Made by a program: the position numbers and the translations under genes. Below the pieces are notes generated by a model. It was not told where the DNA came from. It saw nothing but the letters and a program-made list of their open reading frames with translations, and did not search any database. This document shows positions 47,001 to 56,610 of a stretch of DNA of 64,000 nucleotides, piece after piece. The stretch is from Mesostigma viride (Eukaryota > Streptophyta > Mesostigmatophyceae > Mesostigmatales > Mesostigmataceae): the NCBI GenBank assembly GCA_009746045.1, contig RPFO01001034.1, positions 466,001-530,000 of the forward strand, written 5' to 3'. Position 1 is the stretch's first letter. Each line of letters starts with the position of its first letter.

Positions 47001-49260
47001 AGTAGCCTAATGTTATACGTTTATGTTCGCTGCTTTGCACAGCCTAAGTAAAAGTGGCAGGCAGAAACGCGAGCTTTCAATTGATTGGGTCACCACCCAC
47101 CCACTGGTGGATGATCTGAGCATCCCCAGCTCCATCCCCTGCAACGTTTTTTTGAGCAAACAACAAAGTGTCCCTTTAGTGTGCTTCACCGTTACTGGCA
47201 CCCACCACCCGTGTTAAGGCGACAAGCTGAGCATCCGCGAGCCGGCTCCCATCTCATTTGTTATTAGTTATGACACGATAATTGTGTATGAACGGTGTCT
47301 GTTGCCTACCGCCAATAGGTGGCCTGTGAGTTCCCATCTGATTTGTGACTATCGTGCGTCGAATTGTGAAAATGTCGTAAGATCTGATACTTGTGCTTCA
47401 ACTGTTTACTGTCGCGTACTGCCAACAGGGGGAGGAGCTGAGCTCAGCTCTTCCACCTGTCGGTTCCCCTCCGCGAGGGAAGAAAAGAGCAGCCGCAAGT
47501 CGGTGCCCAGTATTTGCTAACAGACATGCGTATTATCTGGTGGTTGCTTCTGTAACTGCTGCTGCCACTCGCAACAGGTGGAGGAGCTGAGCATCCGAGA
47601 GTCCATTCCCAGCGAGTACACGCTCATGGTCAGCTTCAAGACGACGAAAGAGAAAAAGGAGGAGATGAGCCGGGCACGCAGGATGTCGGTACGTGTGTCG
47701 GTAGATACTAAATGTTGGTGCATGGGGGGGAGTGCGGGGGGGGGGGGGGAGGTAACGATGAGGGAAATGGGGTTGGTAATGCATGGGGGGGGTTGCAAGG
47801 AGAACCATGGAGCAGATTACCAACGGTGACGAGAGTGGTGATGGTGGTATGTCGTGGGATATAGTACGGGCAGACCAACATAGGCTGTGTTGCACGTCGT
47901 TAGAGCAGGTGACACTGACGAAGCTGTTTGTACGTGTTGATACATTTGTGCGCTTTTTTTTTTTTTTTAAGCGTGAAGCAGTGGCTGTTCATACGGTGGG
48001 GGTCGGGGGGGCTGGAGGGCAGGACACGGGGGCTGTCCACACGTGGGTGTGGGTAGATGGGGTGGGGAACCGAGTAGTGCCGGCTGCCAGTTCGTGGGTG
48101 TTGTGTGTGTGACCGGGGAGGGACGAGATTGCAGCAGCGTGGGTGTGTTCGTGCAGGGCCAAAAGCTAATTGCACACTCGTGGTTCTCTGAACATAGTTT
48201 CTTTACAGTGAGATGGAAGGGTAGCCGCTATAGCTAGGTTATAGGGTTCACGTGCCATACATTTTTAGGCCACTGCGGCCTGGTCCGGATCGGCAGTGAC
48301 ACAAGATTAGGCCAATTTTTCTGGCCAGGTGGCAGGAGCTACGTTGCGAAATTAAACCTGCCACTTTCTAGCTTTCTTTGTCAATGACGTAGTGATCAAC
48401 TCGATCTAGGTTATTTCCCTCACGCAATATGTCACCTAATAGCCCCGGCAGACTTTTACATAAGCCGCCGGCAGTTGGAACGCCAAATTGCGTCATCTGT
48501 TCAGACGCAAATTTTCGCGGCGAAAAAATGCTGTCCGGGCCAAGGCCGCGTGACACGCAAAAAAGACAAAAACAAACCCACCTAGCTAAGGTCGGGGTCT
48601 TTTCTTTTCCCGCCCACCCTGTCTGCGTGTTTGGGGGGTAAGGCTTGCCTTTGACAAGCAATAAGTGTTCCCATGAGCATCGGCGGCCGGAATGTGGCCT
48701 GCCTTCTGCATGTGCTCCACTCATTGTCTTAATAAAGAGTCTGGTTACCCTGGAGTTCCACAGTTAATAGAAATACCATATCAGTATGCTTCATCCGTGT
48801 GCACACATACCTCCTCAGACGTATATCAGCACCACCGCGACTCCTCGCGAAGGTGACCCCCTGGGGGTTGGGGCCACTTTTTGCAACAAAGCAAACAACA
48901 TAAGCTAACAAAATTTACCTTGGTTAGCTCAATGTCATATTTGTTTGCCACCCACCCTCGCCCCCGTCCCCCCATCAGGGCAAGAATGTAAAACTTGCAT
49001 CCGCCATCCTCGGCGGTGCCGGCGCCGTCCTGCTGGTCTCCGGCCTCATGGTTGGGTTTGGCAGTGTTGGCGATTCCGCTGTTGCTGTGGGAGGGGCCGC
49101 GGTCACTGTGGGCGAGGCGGTGGGGTCGGCTGCGGTGCAGGGCGGCGACTCTGGGGGTGGGGGGGATGACAACTGCTGCGATGACTGCGGCGACGGCTGC
49201 AAGGACTGTGATGGCTTGGGCGAAGGCTGCGGCGATTGCATAGCCGCTGGTTGTTTCTAA
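31676..49260 (+). CDS. VIT and von Willebrand factor A domain protein, 14 exons, 815 aa
   Basis: Resembles plant proteins related to inter-alpha-trypsin inhibitor heavy chains; the exact role is unknown. Exons: 31676-31695, 32501-32794, 33900-34107, 34948-35214, 36314-36529, 37901-37987, 38875-38994, 39713-39820, 41053-41214, 44338-44530, 45218-45522, 46719-46793, 47578-47688, 48979-49260. All junction phases agree and the total is a whole number of codons. Introns are GT-AG except the third, which is GC-AG (CAAAAG|GCAAGC). Residues about 120-260 form a VIT domain (LPFEYLDLVVENHIVTSF). The vWA domain begins at about 405, with MIDAS DRSGS at 415-419, a Thr in GLTDILTP, an Asp in ITDGAVE, and the family motif TFGIGQRCNYYFLK. 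The tail has one hydrophobic helix (about 729-750) and eight Cys in the last 30 residues. Exon 1 (MNPSND) is the least certain: chosen by phase and donor. Confidence 0.9.
31967..32217. repeat. 45-bp tandem repeat in intron 1
   Basis: About five and a half copies of a unit that contains CCCATACGCCGGCTGCAGC and ACTGGCAGCCAGC. It lies in VIT/vWA intron 1 (31696-32500). Further short repeats (TACCTCTTTCGTACC) follow at 32275-32400. Confidence 0.95.
32795..33899. repeat. Intron 2: serial tandem repeats and a copy of exon 3 start
   Basis: Three repeat blocks follow each other: about 48 bp units with GGAACCCACTGGTCAC (32895-33070), 50-70 bp units with CTATCTTGGTTGTGCC (33195-33345) and 47-bp units with CCTTGCTGCTGGCATCC (33536-33690). 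At 33805-33831 a perfect 27-bp copy of the first bases of exon 3 occurs, and a decayed one at about 33708-33735. Confidence 0.85.
34108..34947. repeat. Intron 3: 14-bp repeat and telomere-like units
   Basis: A run of GGCAATAGATTGGT units lies at 34366-34495. TAAACCCTAAACCC with a further CCCT at 34770-34792 is an interstitial plant-type telomere motif. This is the intron with a GC donor. Confidence 0.9.
35895..36161. repeat. Intron 4: 44-bp repeats joined to a copy of exon 5 start
   Basis: Four to five units containing ATTGAGACCCTCTACCACC run straight into 36115-36161, an imperfect copy of the acceptor and first ~45 bp of exon 5 (CAGTGCAAATCGGGAGGCC against CAGTGCAAGCCCGGCGGGC). A CCCACC/CCCGCC microsatellite follows (36170-36258). 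The real acceptor is at 36313. Confidence 0.88.
36530..37900. repeat. Intron 5: many degenerate copies of exon 5 donor region
   Basis: The exon end reads CTGGGGGACAGCCACC then CCATGAAG|GTGGGC. Related copies begin at about 36602, 36695, 36847, 36932 to 37045 (four short units), 37245, 37370 and 37443. Also present are 39-bp units with ATCGATATGAGACCC (37095-37220) and 13-bp CTAACTATGCTCC units (37733-37810). Confidence 0.85.
37988..38874. repeat. Intron 6: three decayed copies of exon 6 end
   Basis: Exon 6 ends AACCAGGACTTCGTCATCGC CCACGCA. Copies: 38164-38191 (AACCAGGACATCGTAATCGC), 38281-38309 (AATCAGGAGTTTGTGATTGC) and 38560-38588 (AACCAGGACTCCGTGATCAC), each preceded by a GGCTGCAG or GCAG stretch. 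Confidence 0.85.
39821..41052. repeat. Intron 8: 89-bp repeats carrying copies of exon 9 start
   Basis: Two direct 89-bp units (40852-40940 and 40941-41029) precede the real acceptor. Each contains GCTGGCGCACCAGCC plus CGTGTTCAACATT, a copy of the exon 9 acceptor and start (ACCAG|CCGCGTGACGTGTT). A third, partial unit lies at about 40795-40850. Near the 5' end, a repeat with TTGCTTGTGGTAACTATG occurs at 39860-39985. Confidence 0.9.
41215..44337. repeat. Intron 9: exon-end copies, long repeat, GT-rich array
   Basis: Two copies of the exon 9 end with donor (ATGGAGCAGGTGGGTG) lie at 41432-41447 and 41470-41487. The middle holds the long repeat at 41530-43450. The 3' part (43952-44337) is an array of five units, each with CGGCCACCCACCTCAG followed by a GT microsatellite. 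The last CACCTCAG is the real acceptor of exon 10. Confidence 0.88.
41530..43450. repeat. Long diverged repeat, relative of 22440-24950
   Basis: Shares, in the same order and orientation, GGGGACCATAAACATGA, GGGCATGCATACCAC, AAAAATACGCTTTTTTA, GGCATTCTGAGCTCAG and the CACGTCGCCATGGCCA...GTACCGCGAATTTTTC block (43298-43385). It is inside intron 9 of the VIT/vWA gene. No protein recognised. Confidence 0.6.
44531..48978. repeat. Introns 10-13: further exon-junction copies
   Basis: 44605-44645 repeats the end of exon 10 (GGCATAGCGCCGCGCATTTGGCATCG). 46617-46655 repeats the start of exon 12 (GCAGGCGTTCCTGGTAGCAG). 47100-47145, 47220-47258, 47310-47335 and 47425-47470 resemble the start of exon 13 (AACAGGTGGAGGAGCTGAG). 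Other intronic stretches (45523-46600, 47690-48970) hold G-rich low complexity and nothing recognisable. Confidence 0.75.
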
Positions 49261-49697
49261 GACGACATAGGTTCAATGTGTGTTAGAACGCTGGGAGGGT
49301 TGATGGACTGAGAAGACTTCTTGCCCGTTGGCGTGACGATTATAGTTTGCGCCTCGTTTCCTGTTAGCCCCCGCAACATTCCACTTTGGCTTCCGCGACC
49401 GTTGTTGGCATGTTACTATCCCACTTCAGGATTTCAAGGGTTTCGGTACGAAGCCTTGTCAGAAAATGTGGACGTTCTCTGCGTGCCCTGTACATAGGAC
49501 TGCGCCCCGGTAGCACAGGTGTTTATATATACAGCAGCCCGTCGACGTATTGTGTGCATGTTCGATGCATTGCGTTGTAATGGAATGCTGATGGTTTCTG
49601 GTGTCAGGTGCACGGTTACCGAATCCAATGTGCGGAGGAACGGTGCTCGGGTGAGAGGGAGTGGCGTGCTCCCTGGCGGCGCATTCTGTATTCCTTT
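49261..49697. other. 3' flank of the VIT/vWA gene
   Basis: Presumed 3' UTR and intergenic DNA. A TGTAA motif, used as polyadenylation signal in green algae, occurs at about 49575; this is only suggestive. Confidence 0.35.
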
Positions 49698-49708
49698 ATG
49701 GCCTAGCA

Positions 49709-49750
49709 CTTATGCTCACGTGACGCAGTTACGTGTAAATTAATTAATTA
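49709..49750 (+). mobile_element. Tail-only class C LINE insertion (about 42 bp)
   Basis: Consists only of CTTATGCTCACGTGACGCAG and the other hairpin arm TTACGTG, followed by the TTAATTAATTA tail. Flanked by ATGGCCTAGCA (49698-49708) and ATGGCTTAGCA (49751-49761), one mismatch. Confidence 0.8.
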
Positions 49751-49943
49751 ATGGCTTAGCAGTCATGCCCACCCCACTGCAGCGATTAATGAAAACAACC
49801 AGCGCAGAACTGAGGTCGATCGCAAGGGAACTTGACTTTGCCACAATGCCACAACTTTCTCAGGTTTCGGGGAAGTGGATCTATCTTACTTCTATACTAG
49901 AATTGTCTGTTGTAGTATCGAGTAAACTTAAGTACTTGCATGT

Positions 49944-50075
49944 CATTATTTAATTAATTCATATACACGTGACAGCGTCACGTGAGCATAAGTCCTCAGT
50001 GGGAGGGGAACATGGGATGGAATGGATGGTGTAAGCTATCTAGGTCCTAGTTACAGTGTTGCGGGCCCGATCCTT
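49944..50075 (-). mobile_element. Class C LINE 3' end, 5' truncated
   Basis: Reverse complement of 52440-52545: TTAATTAATT, CACGTGACAGCGTCACGTG hairpin, TAAGTCCTCAGTGGGAGG, GGTCCTAGTTACAG. It stops at GGGCCCGAT. Confidence 0.82.
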
Positions 50076-50727
50076 GGAATGGGCGCAACGGTGAAATAAA
50101 TTGTGTATTTGGCTTGTTGTCATAGTCCGCACTTTGGGACTCATTTCGGGACTTAATTTGGGGATTGTCCCTTGGTCAGGACTTTTGTATGGAATAATGA
50201 TAGTTTGTGTGATTCGGACTAGTCATTTTGGGCCGAGGTTGATGTATGAGATCTTCTAGGGGCCGGTGCAGTCGCGCCGCGCTGCGTACTTTACAGCTGG
50301 TTGAGATCTTGTACTCATGCGTGGATTCTGTATGCGAGGGTCGATGTCGACCCGACGATCTTGTGTGGATTGTTTCGGAATACTCTGGAAGGTCAGTGCC
50401 ATGTCGGCGCCACTTGCCAGCTTGGTGGCAGGCCTAGGTGAAATTGGTCCGAGGACGAGAGTCTCGTCCTCTTGGTTCGATGAATGTAAAGTGCGATGAA
50501 GCCTACACATTGAACCTCGGGCAACTATCCATTTGTAATTGGTCTTGCTAGCCATTATAAGTGTGTATTAAATAGCTTGGCATCAAGTCGTGGTGCCAGA
50601 TATCTCACGACCCCAGTCGTGAAGCGCAATCTGCATTAGGCCACCTTGATTCTTCCTAATACCGGCACAGTTGATCTTTCGCGACGTAGCTCAGGTTTAG
50701 GTGTAAATCCGGGCACGGTACATACAG
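50076..50727. other. No gene recognised
   Basis: Short frames only. No repeats shared with the rest of the window were noticed. Confidence 0.4.
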
Positions 50728-50937
50728 GGGTGTGGGCACCACAGCCCGAGTCGCTATGAATGCCATACGCGGTCACACGCGGAGCCCATGAGAACATGGG
50801 ATGAAATAGATGATGCTGGCTATCTAGTTCCTAGTTACAGGATTGTGGGCACCAGGGCCCGAATCGTTATGAATGCCAAATTAACGCTGTCACACGCGTA
50901 GCCCCCACAGACATGGGGTTGGTCTCCTTCATCACTA
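50728..50937 (-). mobile_element. Outer class C LINE, 3' part (two partial copies)
   Basis: 50793-50937 is the reverse complement of the class C 3' UTR and coding end, up to TTCATCACTA. The sequence continues on the other side of the nested element at 52552. 50728-50790 is another partial copy of the same segment (GTGTGGGCACC...GTCACACGCGGAGCCC). Confidence 0.75.
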
Positions 50938-52544
50938 CTGTTATGCTGTACAAAAACAAAGGTTCCCCTGACGACCCCGCCAACTACAGAGGAGTCTGCA
51001 TCCAGAGCGCCGCACTTAAGTTGTTCATGCGCATGATCCTCAACCGCCTTCGTTCTGCTCTCGACTGTCACCTTGGGGAAAGTCAAATGGGCTTCCGTCC
51101 TGGGCGCAACACCGTCATGGCCATCTTCGTCGCGCGTCGCCTCTTCGAGGAAATCGCTCTCCTGCAACCTGGTGAGTTTCCCGCCATCCTGATCTTCGTC
51201 GACTTCATCAAGGCTTTTGATTCTGTCCTCTGGGACGCTCTATGGGCTGTACTTGCTCGCGCTCGCGTCCCCACTCCCCTGATTACCGTCATCCGCACGC
51301 TGTATGAGGGGTCCACCACTTCGGTGCGCACTCAGCACGGCATAACCCCGCCCTGCCCACTGCAGACCGGCGTCTGGCAGGGTTGCGTCCTGTCGCCGTA
51401 CCTGTTTATTATTGTAGTGGATTATGTTATGCGCCAGGCACGTGCTCGCTTTGCTAGCATTGCAGGCCGTGCCCCTGGCCTAGCGATCACGAACGAGCTT
51501 GGGGAAGGGGGGCCGACTAACAAGCAGAATTTACTAGCTGACCTCATTTATGCCGACGACATCACGCTCATCGAGAAGCCGGAGTCTGCCCAACTTTGGC
51601 TGGACTGCCTGGCGCTCGAGGCTCGGGCGGTTGGTCTAGAAATCAGCCCCAAAACGGAGGCCCTGGCCCTCGGCATGGCAGGGCCCCCACCCACACTCCG
51701 CCTCTTAGACGATGCCGAGGTCAACTACCCTACTTCAGGCCGCTTCAAGCTGCTCGGCAGTTGGCTTCCTGACTGCGAGGACGACATGACGACACGGATC
51801 GGCATGGCGTGGGCGCACCTCCATGACCACCGCCGCTGGTGGAGCAACCCCGCCCTACCCCGGATCGTCAAGCGTGACCTCTTCAAGGTCGTCATTCTGA
51901 CGATCCTGACCTACGGCGCCGAGACGTGGACACTGATGCAGGAGCTGGAGCAACGACTCGACGGCGCCGTCACCAAGATGCTGCGCAAGGCCCTTAACAT
52001 CCCCTTTGGTTTGCACATTAGTAATGAGGATTTGTACGCTGATTTGCCCTATGTTTCCCACATTATTAGGCACAGGCGCCTGGGCCTAGCCGGGCACCTG
52101 GCCCGCACAGATCAGGTAGATACATCAGATAGACTAGCTGGCACCAAGCCCGCCCAGCCTGGGCGATATGTCCTCACCTGGCGTGCCCCCGGCCGCGCGC
52201 GGCAGGGCCGCCACCCGTGGACTTTTCGTGATAGACTCGGCATGGACATGTGCTACACTAGACGTGACGGGCTCACCCCCGGGCAGCCTCCTGGTTTGTC
52301 TGTAATATGGAGGCAGATGGTGCGCAAGGATAGATGGCAAGTAGTGATGAAGGAGACCACCCCCAAGCCTGTGGGGGCTCCGCGTGTGACCAAGTATGGC
52401 ATTCATAGCGATTCGGGCCGCGGTGCCCACACCCCTGTAACTAGGACCTAGATAGCTTATACCATCCATTCCATCCCATGTTCCCCTCCCACTGAGGACT
52501 TATGCTCACGTGACGCAGTCACGTGTCTATTAATTAATTAATTA
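50938..52544 (+). mobile_element. Class C LINE, best-preserved copy, RT ORF intact but 5' truncated
   Basis: 1.6 kb element inserted into an older class C copy, flanked by ATCACTA (50931-50937 and 52545-52551). One frame stays open from the 5' end to 52451. It covers most of the reverse transcriptase: LYKNKGSPDDPANYRGV, GFRPGR, FVDFIKAFDS, QGCVLSPYLF, the catalytic YADD (51549-51560), then GAETWTL and GHLARTDQVDT. The endonuclease and the start of ORF2 are missing. The ATG at 50913 that appears to start this frame lies in the flanking older element, so it is not the natural start. The 3' end has CCATCCATTCCATCCC, a near-perfect hairpin CACGTGACGCAGTCACGTG and (TTAA)n. It cannot mobilise itself, but its intact frame suggests recent arrival. 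Confidence 0.92.
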
Positions 52545-54600
52545 ATCACTACTTGCCATCTATCCTTGCGAACCATCTGCCTCCAGATTACAGACAAACC
52601 AGGAGGCTGCCCGGGTGTGAGCCCGTCTCATCTATAGGGTAGCACATGTCCATGCCTAGTCTACCACGGAAAGTCCATGCGGGTGGCAGCCCTGCCGCGC
52701 GTGGCCTGGGGCACTCCAGGTGAGGACAAAATGTCCAGGCTGGGTGGGCTTTGTGCCAACTAGTCTGTCTGATGTGTCTACCTGATCTGTGCGGGCCAGG
52801 TGCCCGGCTAGGCCCAGGCGCCTGTGCCTAAGAATATGGGAAACATAGGGCAAGTCAGGGGACAATGAGTTAATGTGCAAACCAAAGGGCCTTTGTGCAC
52901 CATCTAGCTTGATGATGTTGCCGTCCAGTCGTTGCTCCAGCTCCTGCGTCAGTGTCCAGGTCTCGGCGCCGTAGGTCAGGATCGTCAGAATGACGACCTA
53001 GCTTGAAGAGGTCACGCTTGACGATCCGCGGGGTAGGCGGGGCTCCACCAGCGCGGCGGTGGTCATGGAGTTGCGCCCACGCCATGCCTAATAATCCGTG
53101 TCTTCAGGTCGTCCTCGCAGTCGAGAAGCCAACTGCCGAGCAACTTGAAGCAGCCTGAAGTAGGGTAGTTGACCTTCTTGGTGTCGTCTAAGAGGCGGAG
53201 TGGGGGCCCGGGGGGCTGGGCATGCCGATCGAGAGCCAGGGCTTCCATTTTGGGCCGGGCTGATTTCTATACCAACAGCCCGAGCCTCGAGCGCCAGGCA
53301 GTCCAGCCAAAATTGGGCAGCCTCCGGCTTCTCAATGAGCGTGATGTCGTCGGCATAAATGAGGTCAGCTAGTAAATTCTGCCGGGATTCCGAACTGATC
53401 GAATTCGGGTCGGCCCCCCTTTAATTCCCGAGCTCGTTCGTGATCACTAGTAGGCCAGGGGCACGGCCAGCAATGCTAGCAAAGCGGGCACATGCCTGCA
53501 TGGCGCATAACATAATATCCACTACAATAATGAACAGGTACGGCGACTGGACGCAAACCTGCCAGACGCCGGTCCAGATGACAGAATCAAAAGCCTTGAT
53601 GAAGTCGACGAATGTGATCAGGATGGCGGGAAACTCACCAGGTTGCAGGAGAGCGATGTCCTCGAAGAGGTGGCGCGCGACGAAGATGGCCATGACGGTG
53701 TTGCGCCCAGGACGAAAGCCAATTTGACTCTCCCCAAGGTGACGGTCGAGAGCAGAACGAAGGCGCGGTTGAGGATCATGCGCATGAACAACTTGAGTGC
53801 GACGCTCTGGATGCAGACTCCTCGGTAGTTGGCAGGGTCGTCGATCAGGGGAAGCTTTGTTGTTTTTGTACAGCATAAAATACGATATACGTAGTATAGC
53901 TGTGCTGCCACTCATGCAGGAATCGACGGCGCGTCGGCAAGCAGGATCCGGTTGCAGACGCCATTGAAGCAGAAGAAACCCCGTGAGCGCCGCGTCAGTT
54001 TAGAGCTCCACCCGGGCGGGGAGCTGGTCAGGTCCTACGGCGGCTTAGAAGCGGAGTTGCTAATTGGCGGCGGTGCTCAGCTCGATCTCGGTGAATGGCG
54101 GTAGCTCGGTGGGGTCGGCCAGGGGTTCCGTCAGGGGCGGGTACACGGTGTAGTCCTGCTCAGCGGCGGGCGGCGTGCCGGGCGGCGCACGGACGCCCGC
54201 AGGCGCCAGGCGGGTGGCCGCATGGGGCCAAGAGGCGGAGGCGGCGGGGGCCGGGGCACCGAGCAGCCGGGACTGGGAAGAATACCTCTCAGTGGTCAAG
54301 CTGCTGCTGCGGTGAGCCAGAGGGCGTCGACCGCGGCGCCGGCTGCACGCCGCCGGCTGGCCGTTGGGCGTGACGCAGGCGGATCCAGGCGTACTTGCCG
54401 TGCTGGTCCTTGAGGTAGGCGAATTATTTGCCAACATGGAGGTCCTCCTGCTCCTCGGTCGCCTGCCGGATGGCCGAGTTGTATTCGTCTTTGAGGCGGG
54501 CGTACGTATAATAGCGGGCGGGGGCACGGTTGTTGCGCAGGCGGCTTGCCGGGCCTGCATGGATGAGGGCGGGGAGCCGGTGCAGGGGCGGGCGGCGGAG
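52545..54600 (-). mobile_element. Outer class C LINE, RT part, decayed
   Basis: Mirror of the nested copy, reading leftwards: LYKNNKASP and DDPANYRGVCIQS (about 53875-53790 in two frames), GFRPGRNTVMAIFVARHLFE, FVDFIKAFDS, a deletion before QSPYLFIIVVD, then broken thumb segments to CACTACTTGCC at 52546. Upstream (about 54000-54560) the minus strand is GC-rich and Pro/Ala/Thr-rich and includes PPFTEIELSTAAN and a VGPDQLPA segment, as expected just 5' of the RT fingers. Several frameshifts and stops. Confidence 0.82.
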
Positions 54601-54674
54601 GGGCAGCAGGGCCCCTGCCGCGGGCAGCTAGGTTGCCAGCGAGGTGCCGAAGGGCCGATGCCGGGCCGGCGGCA

Positions 54675-55300
54675 GGATAGAATGGATTATGCTAGCTATC
54701 CAAGTCCTAGCTACAGGGTTGGCCCGAATCGCTATGAATGCCATAGTAACGCGGTCACACGCGGAGCCCCCGCAGACTTGGGAACCGTGGTCTCCTTCAT
54801 CACAACTTCAATGCCTGGCATCTGACTATCCTTGCGAACCATCTGCCTCCATATTAAAGACAAACCAGGAGGCTCGCGCCCGGGTGTGCCCGTCTCATAT
54901 AGGGTAGCACATGTCCATGCCTAGCTAGTCTAGTCTATATACAGTGACGGAAAGTCCACGGGTGACGGCCGCACGCGGCCTGGGGCACGCCAGGTGAGGA
55001 CAAAACGCCCAGGCTGGGTGGGCTTGGTGCCAGCTATAGTCTATCTGATGTGTCTACTTGATCTGTGCCGGCAGGTGCCCGGCTAGGCCCAGGCGCCTGC
55101 GCCTAAGAATGTGGGAAACATAAGGCAAATCAGCGTACAAATCCTCTGACATTACTCATATATGTGCAAACCAAAGGGGATATAATAAGGGCCTTGCGCA
55201 GCATCTTGGTGACGTTGCCGTCGAGTCGTTGCTCCAGCTCCTGCGCCAGTCATCAGGACAGGTCTCGGCGCCGTAGTAGGTCAGGCCGGATTTAGTCACT
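54675..55300 (-). mobile_element. Class C LINE 3' end, third minus-strand copy
   Basis: Starts at the left with GGATAGAATGGATTATGC (3' UTR without tail) and covers the coding end (GGTCTCCTTCATCACAAC, TGCGAACCATCTGCCTCC) and the GHLARTD region to about 55280. Broken. Confidence 0.75.
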
Positions 55301-56610
55301 AGAGGGGGGCAGGATAGTCACTAGAGGGGGATATAATCCTCATCTGATGAGCTGTCCTCTACTGTAATGGCAGACGAGGCGGTAGTGTAGCGGCTATCCT
55401 CCGACGGAGGGGCAATAACCTCCACCTGCGAACTTCCATACCCTGCATTATAGCGATGATATCTTCGAGCGGTGCCTTGTGACAGTCTGCCGCCCGGGAC
55501 GTGATTAATTAATAATGTTGGATGTAATTTATACTTCCAACAGCTGGCTGGGGTACCCACCCCCCTGATTGCTGTCATATCCGCACGTTGTATAATAAGG
55601 GGTCGACCACGTACTTCGGTCCGCACTCAACACGCCATTACTGACCCCGCCATGTCCACTGCAGACCGGCGTCTGGCAAGTAAGTATAAGTAAGTGCGTG
55701 AACATGCACTGAAGGCAAGCCACGGAGTTCCCAATTAGGTACTTTTCTACGCGGATCGATACTTTGAACACCCGAGAAGGCAAGCACGGCGCGACTCACT
55801 CGCCCAGGTCTGGATTACGTCGCAGATATATCTATAGCAACTTCGCGTCATCCGGACTATCCATGACAACTGTATGCAGCCTCAGCCAATGATGATGACG
55901 GGTGTGGGGAGTAAATTAGTTAATTAAGTAATTAGTTTATAGTTAAGAACATACCTCCATGGGGAGGGTATGTAACACATATCCCTTCGAAGGGGCACAT
56001 GGTTTTTAACATGTGCATCCTAGCTAGGCGACAACCTGCAGTTGCACTTCTGTACGCGTATTTGAGTGCCACTCAAATACAGTGCCGACAGCTGATATCT
56101 CAGTAGAGTATTAGTTTTGACATTGGGATATAGTAGTATACCGATAGGTCTGAGGATGCGGACGGCGCGGCTTTCTACTCCCCCAACCACCGCCCTGACA
56201 TCGTAGTTTCTGGACTTTGAGGGAGGCGGCCGGCACTTGCTCATTGACGTTTCTGTGGCTCGCCCGGGCTTGGCTCTTTGCGCCCATGTGGTTTGTAACG
56301 GCTTCCCCGCTGGGTGACGCATGAAAAATGGCTGACGGCGGTATGGCTGCCGGCGGAGCTCAGATCTTTTGCGTCTGAGCCCCAAATTCAGTCAGATTAC
56401 TTGCATTCGATGCGCCTTTTAAAGACGCACCCGCCAGTATAATCGGTTACGACTAAAACGCAGTATTGACAACGTTACGCACGTGACAAGCAGCTATTAC
56501 GACTCCAAAAGCCAAGCGAGGTTTGGAAAAGGAGCTTTCCGGCTCCCAGCCCAACCCACTCGCCATCGTCCTTGCCCAGCCGTCTGGGCCCGCCAACCCA
56601 CCGCCAGCAT
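55301..56610. other. LINE scraps and class B tail; no gene
   Basis: 55555-55685 (+) is an RT scrap (TACCCACCCCCCTGATTGC...ACCGGCGTCTGGCA). 55915-56000 is a class B tail in minus orientation: AATTAAGTAATTAG, then the ACATACCTCC...GGGTATGT hairpin. Minus-strand frame 56385-56020 (121 codons) has no recognisable domain. Confidence 0.55.

Noticed and set aside
50913..52451. 512-codon RT frame as a host gene starting at ATG 50913
   Set aside because: The ATG and first codons are in the flanking older LINE. The element begins at 50938 after the ATCACTA duplication and is 5' truncated.
54095..54825. Plus-strand GC-rich frames (92-153 codons)
   Set aside because: Shadows of the minus-strand LINE coding sequence and its Pro/Ala-rich upstream part.
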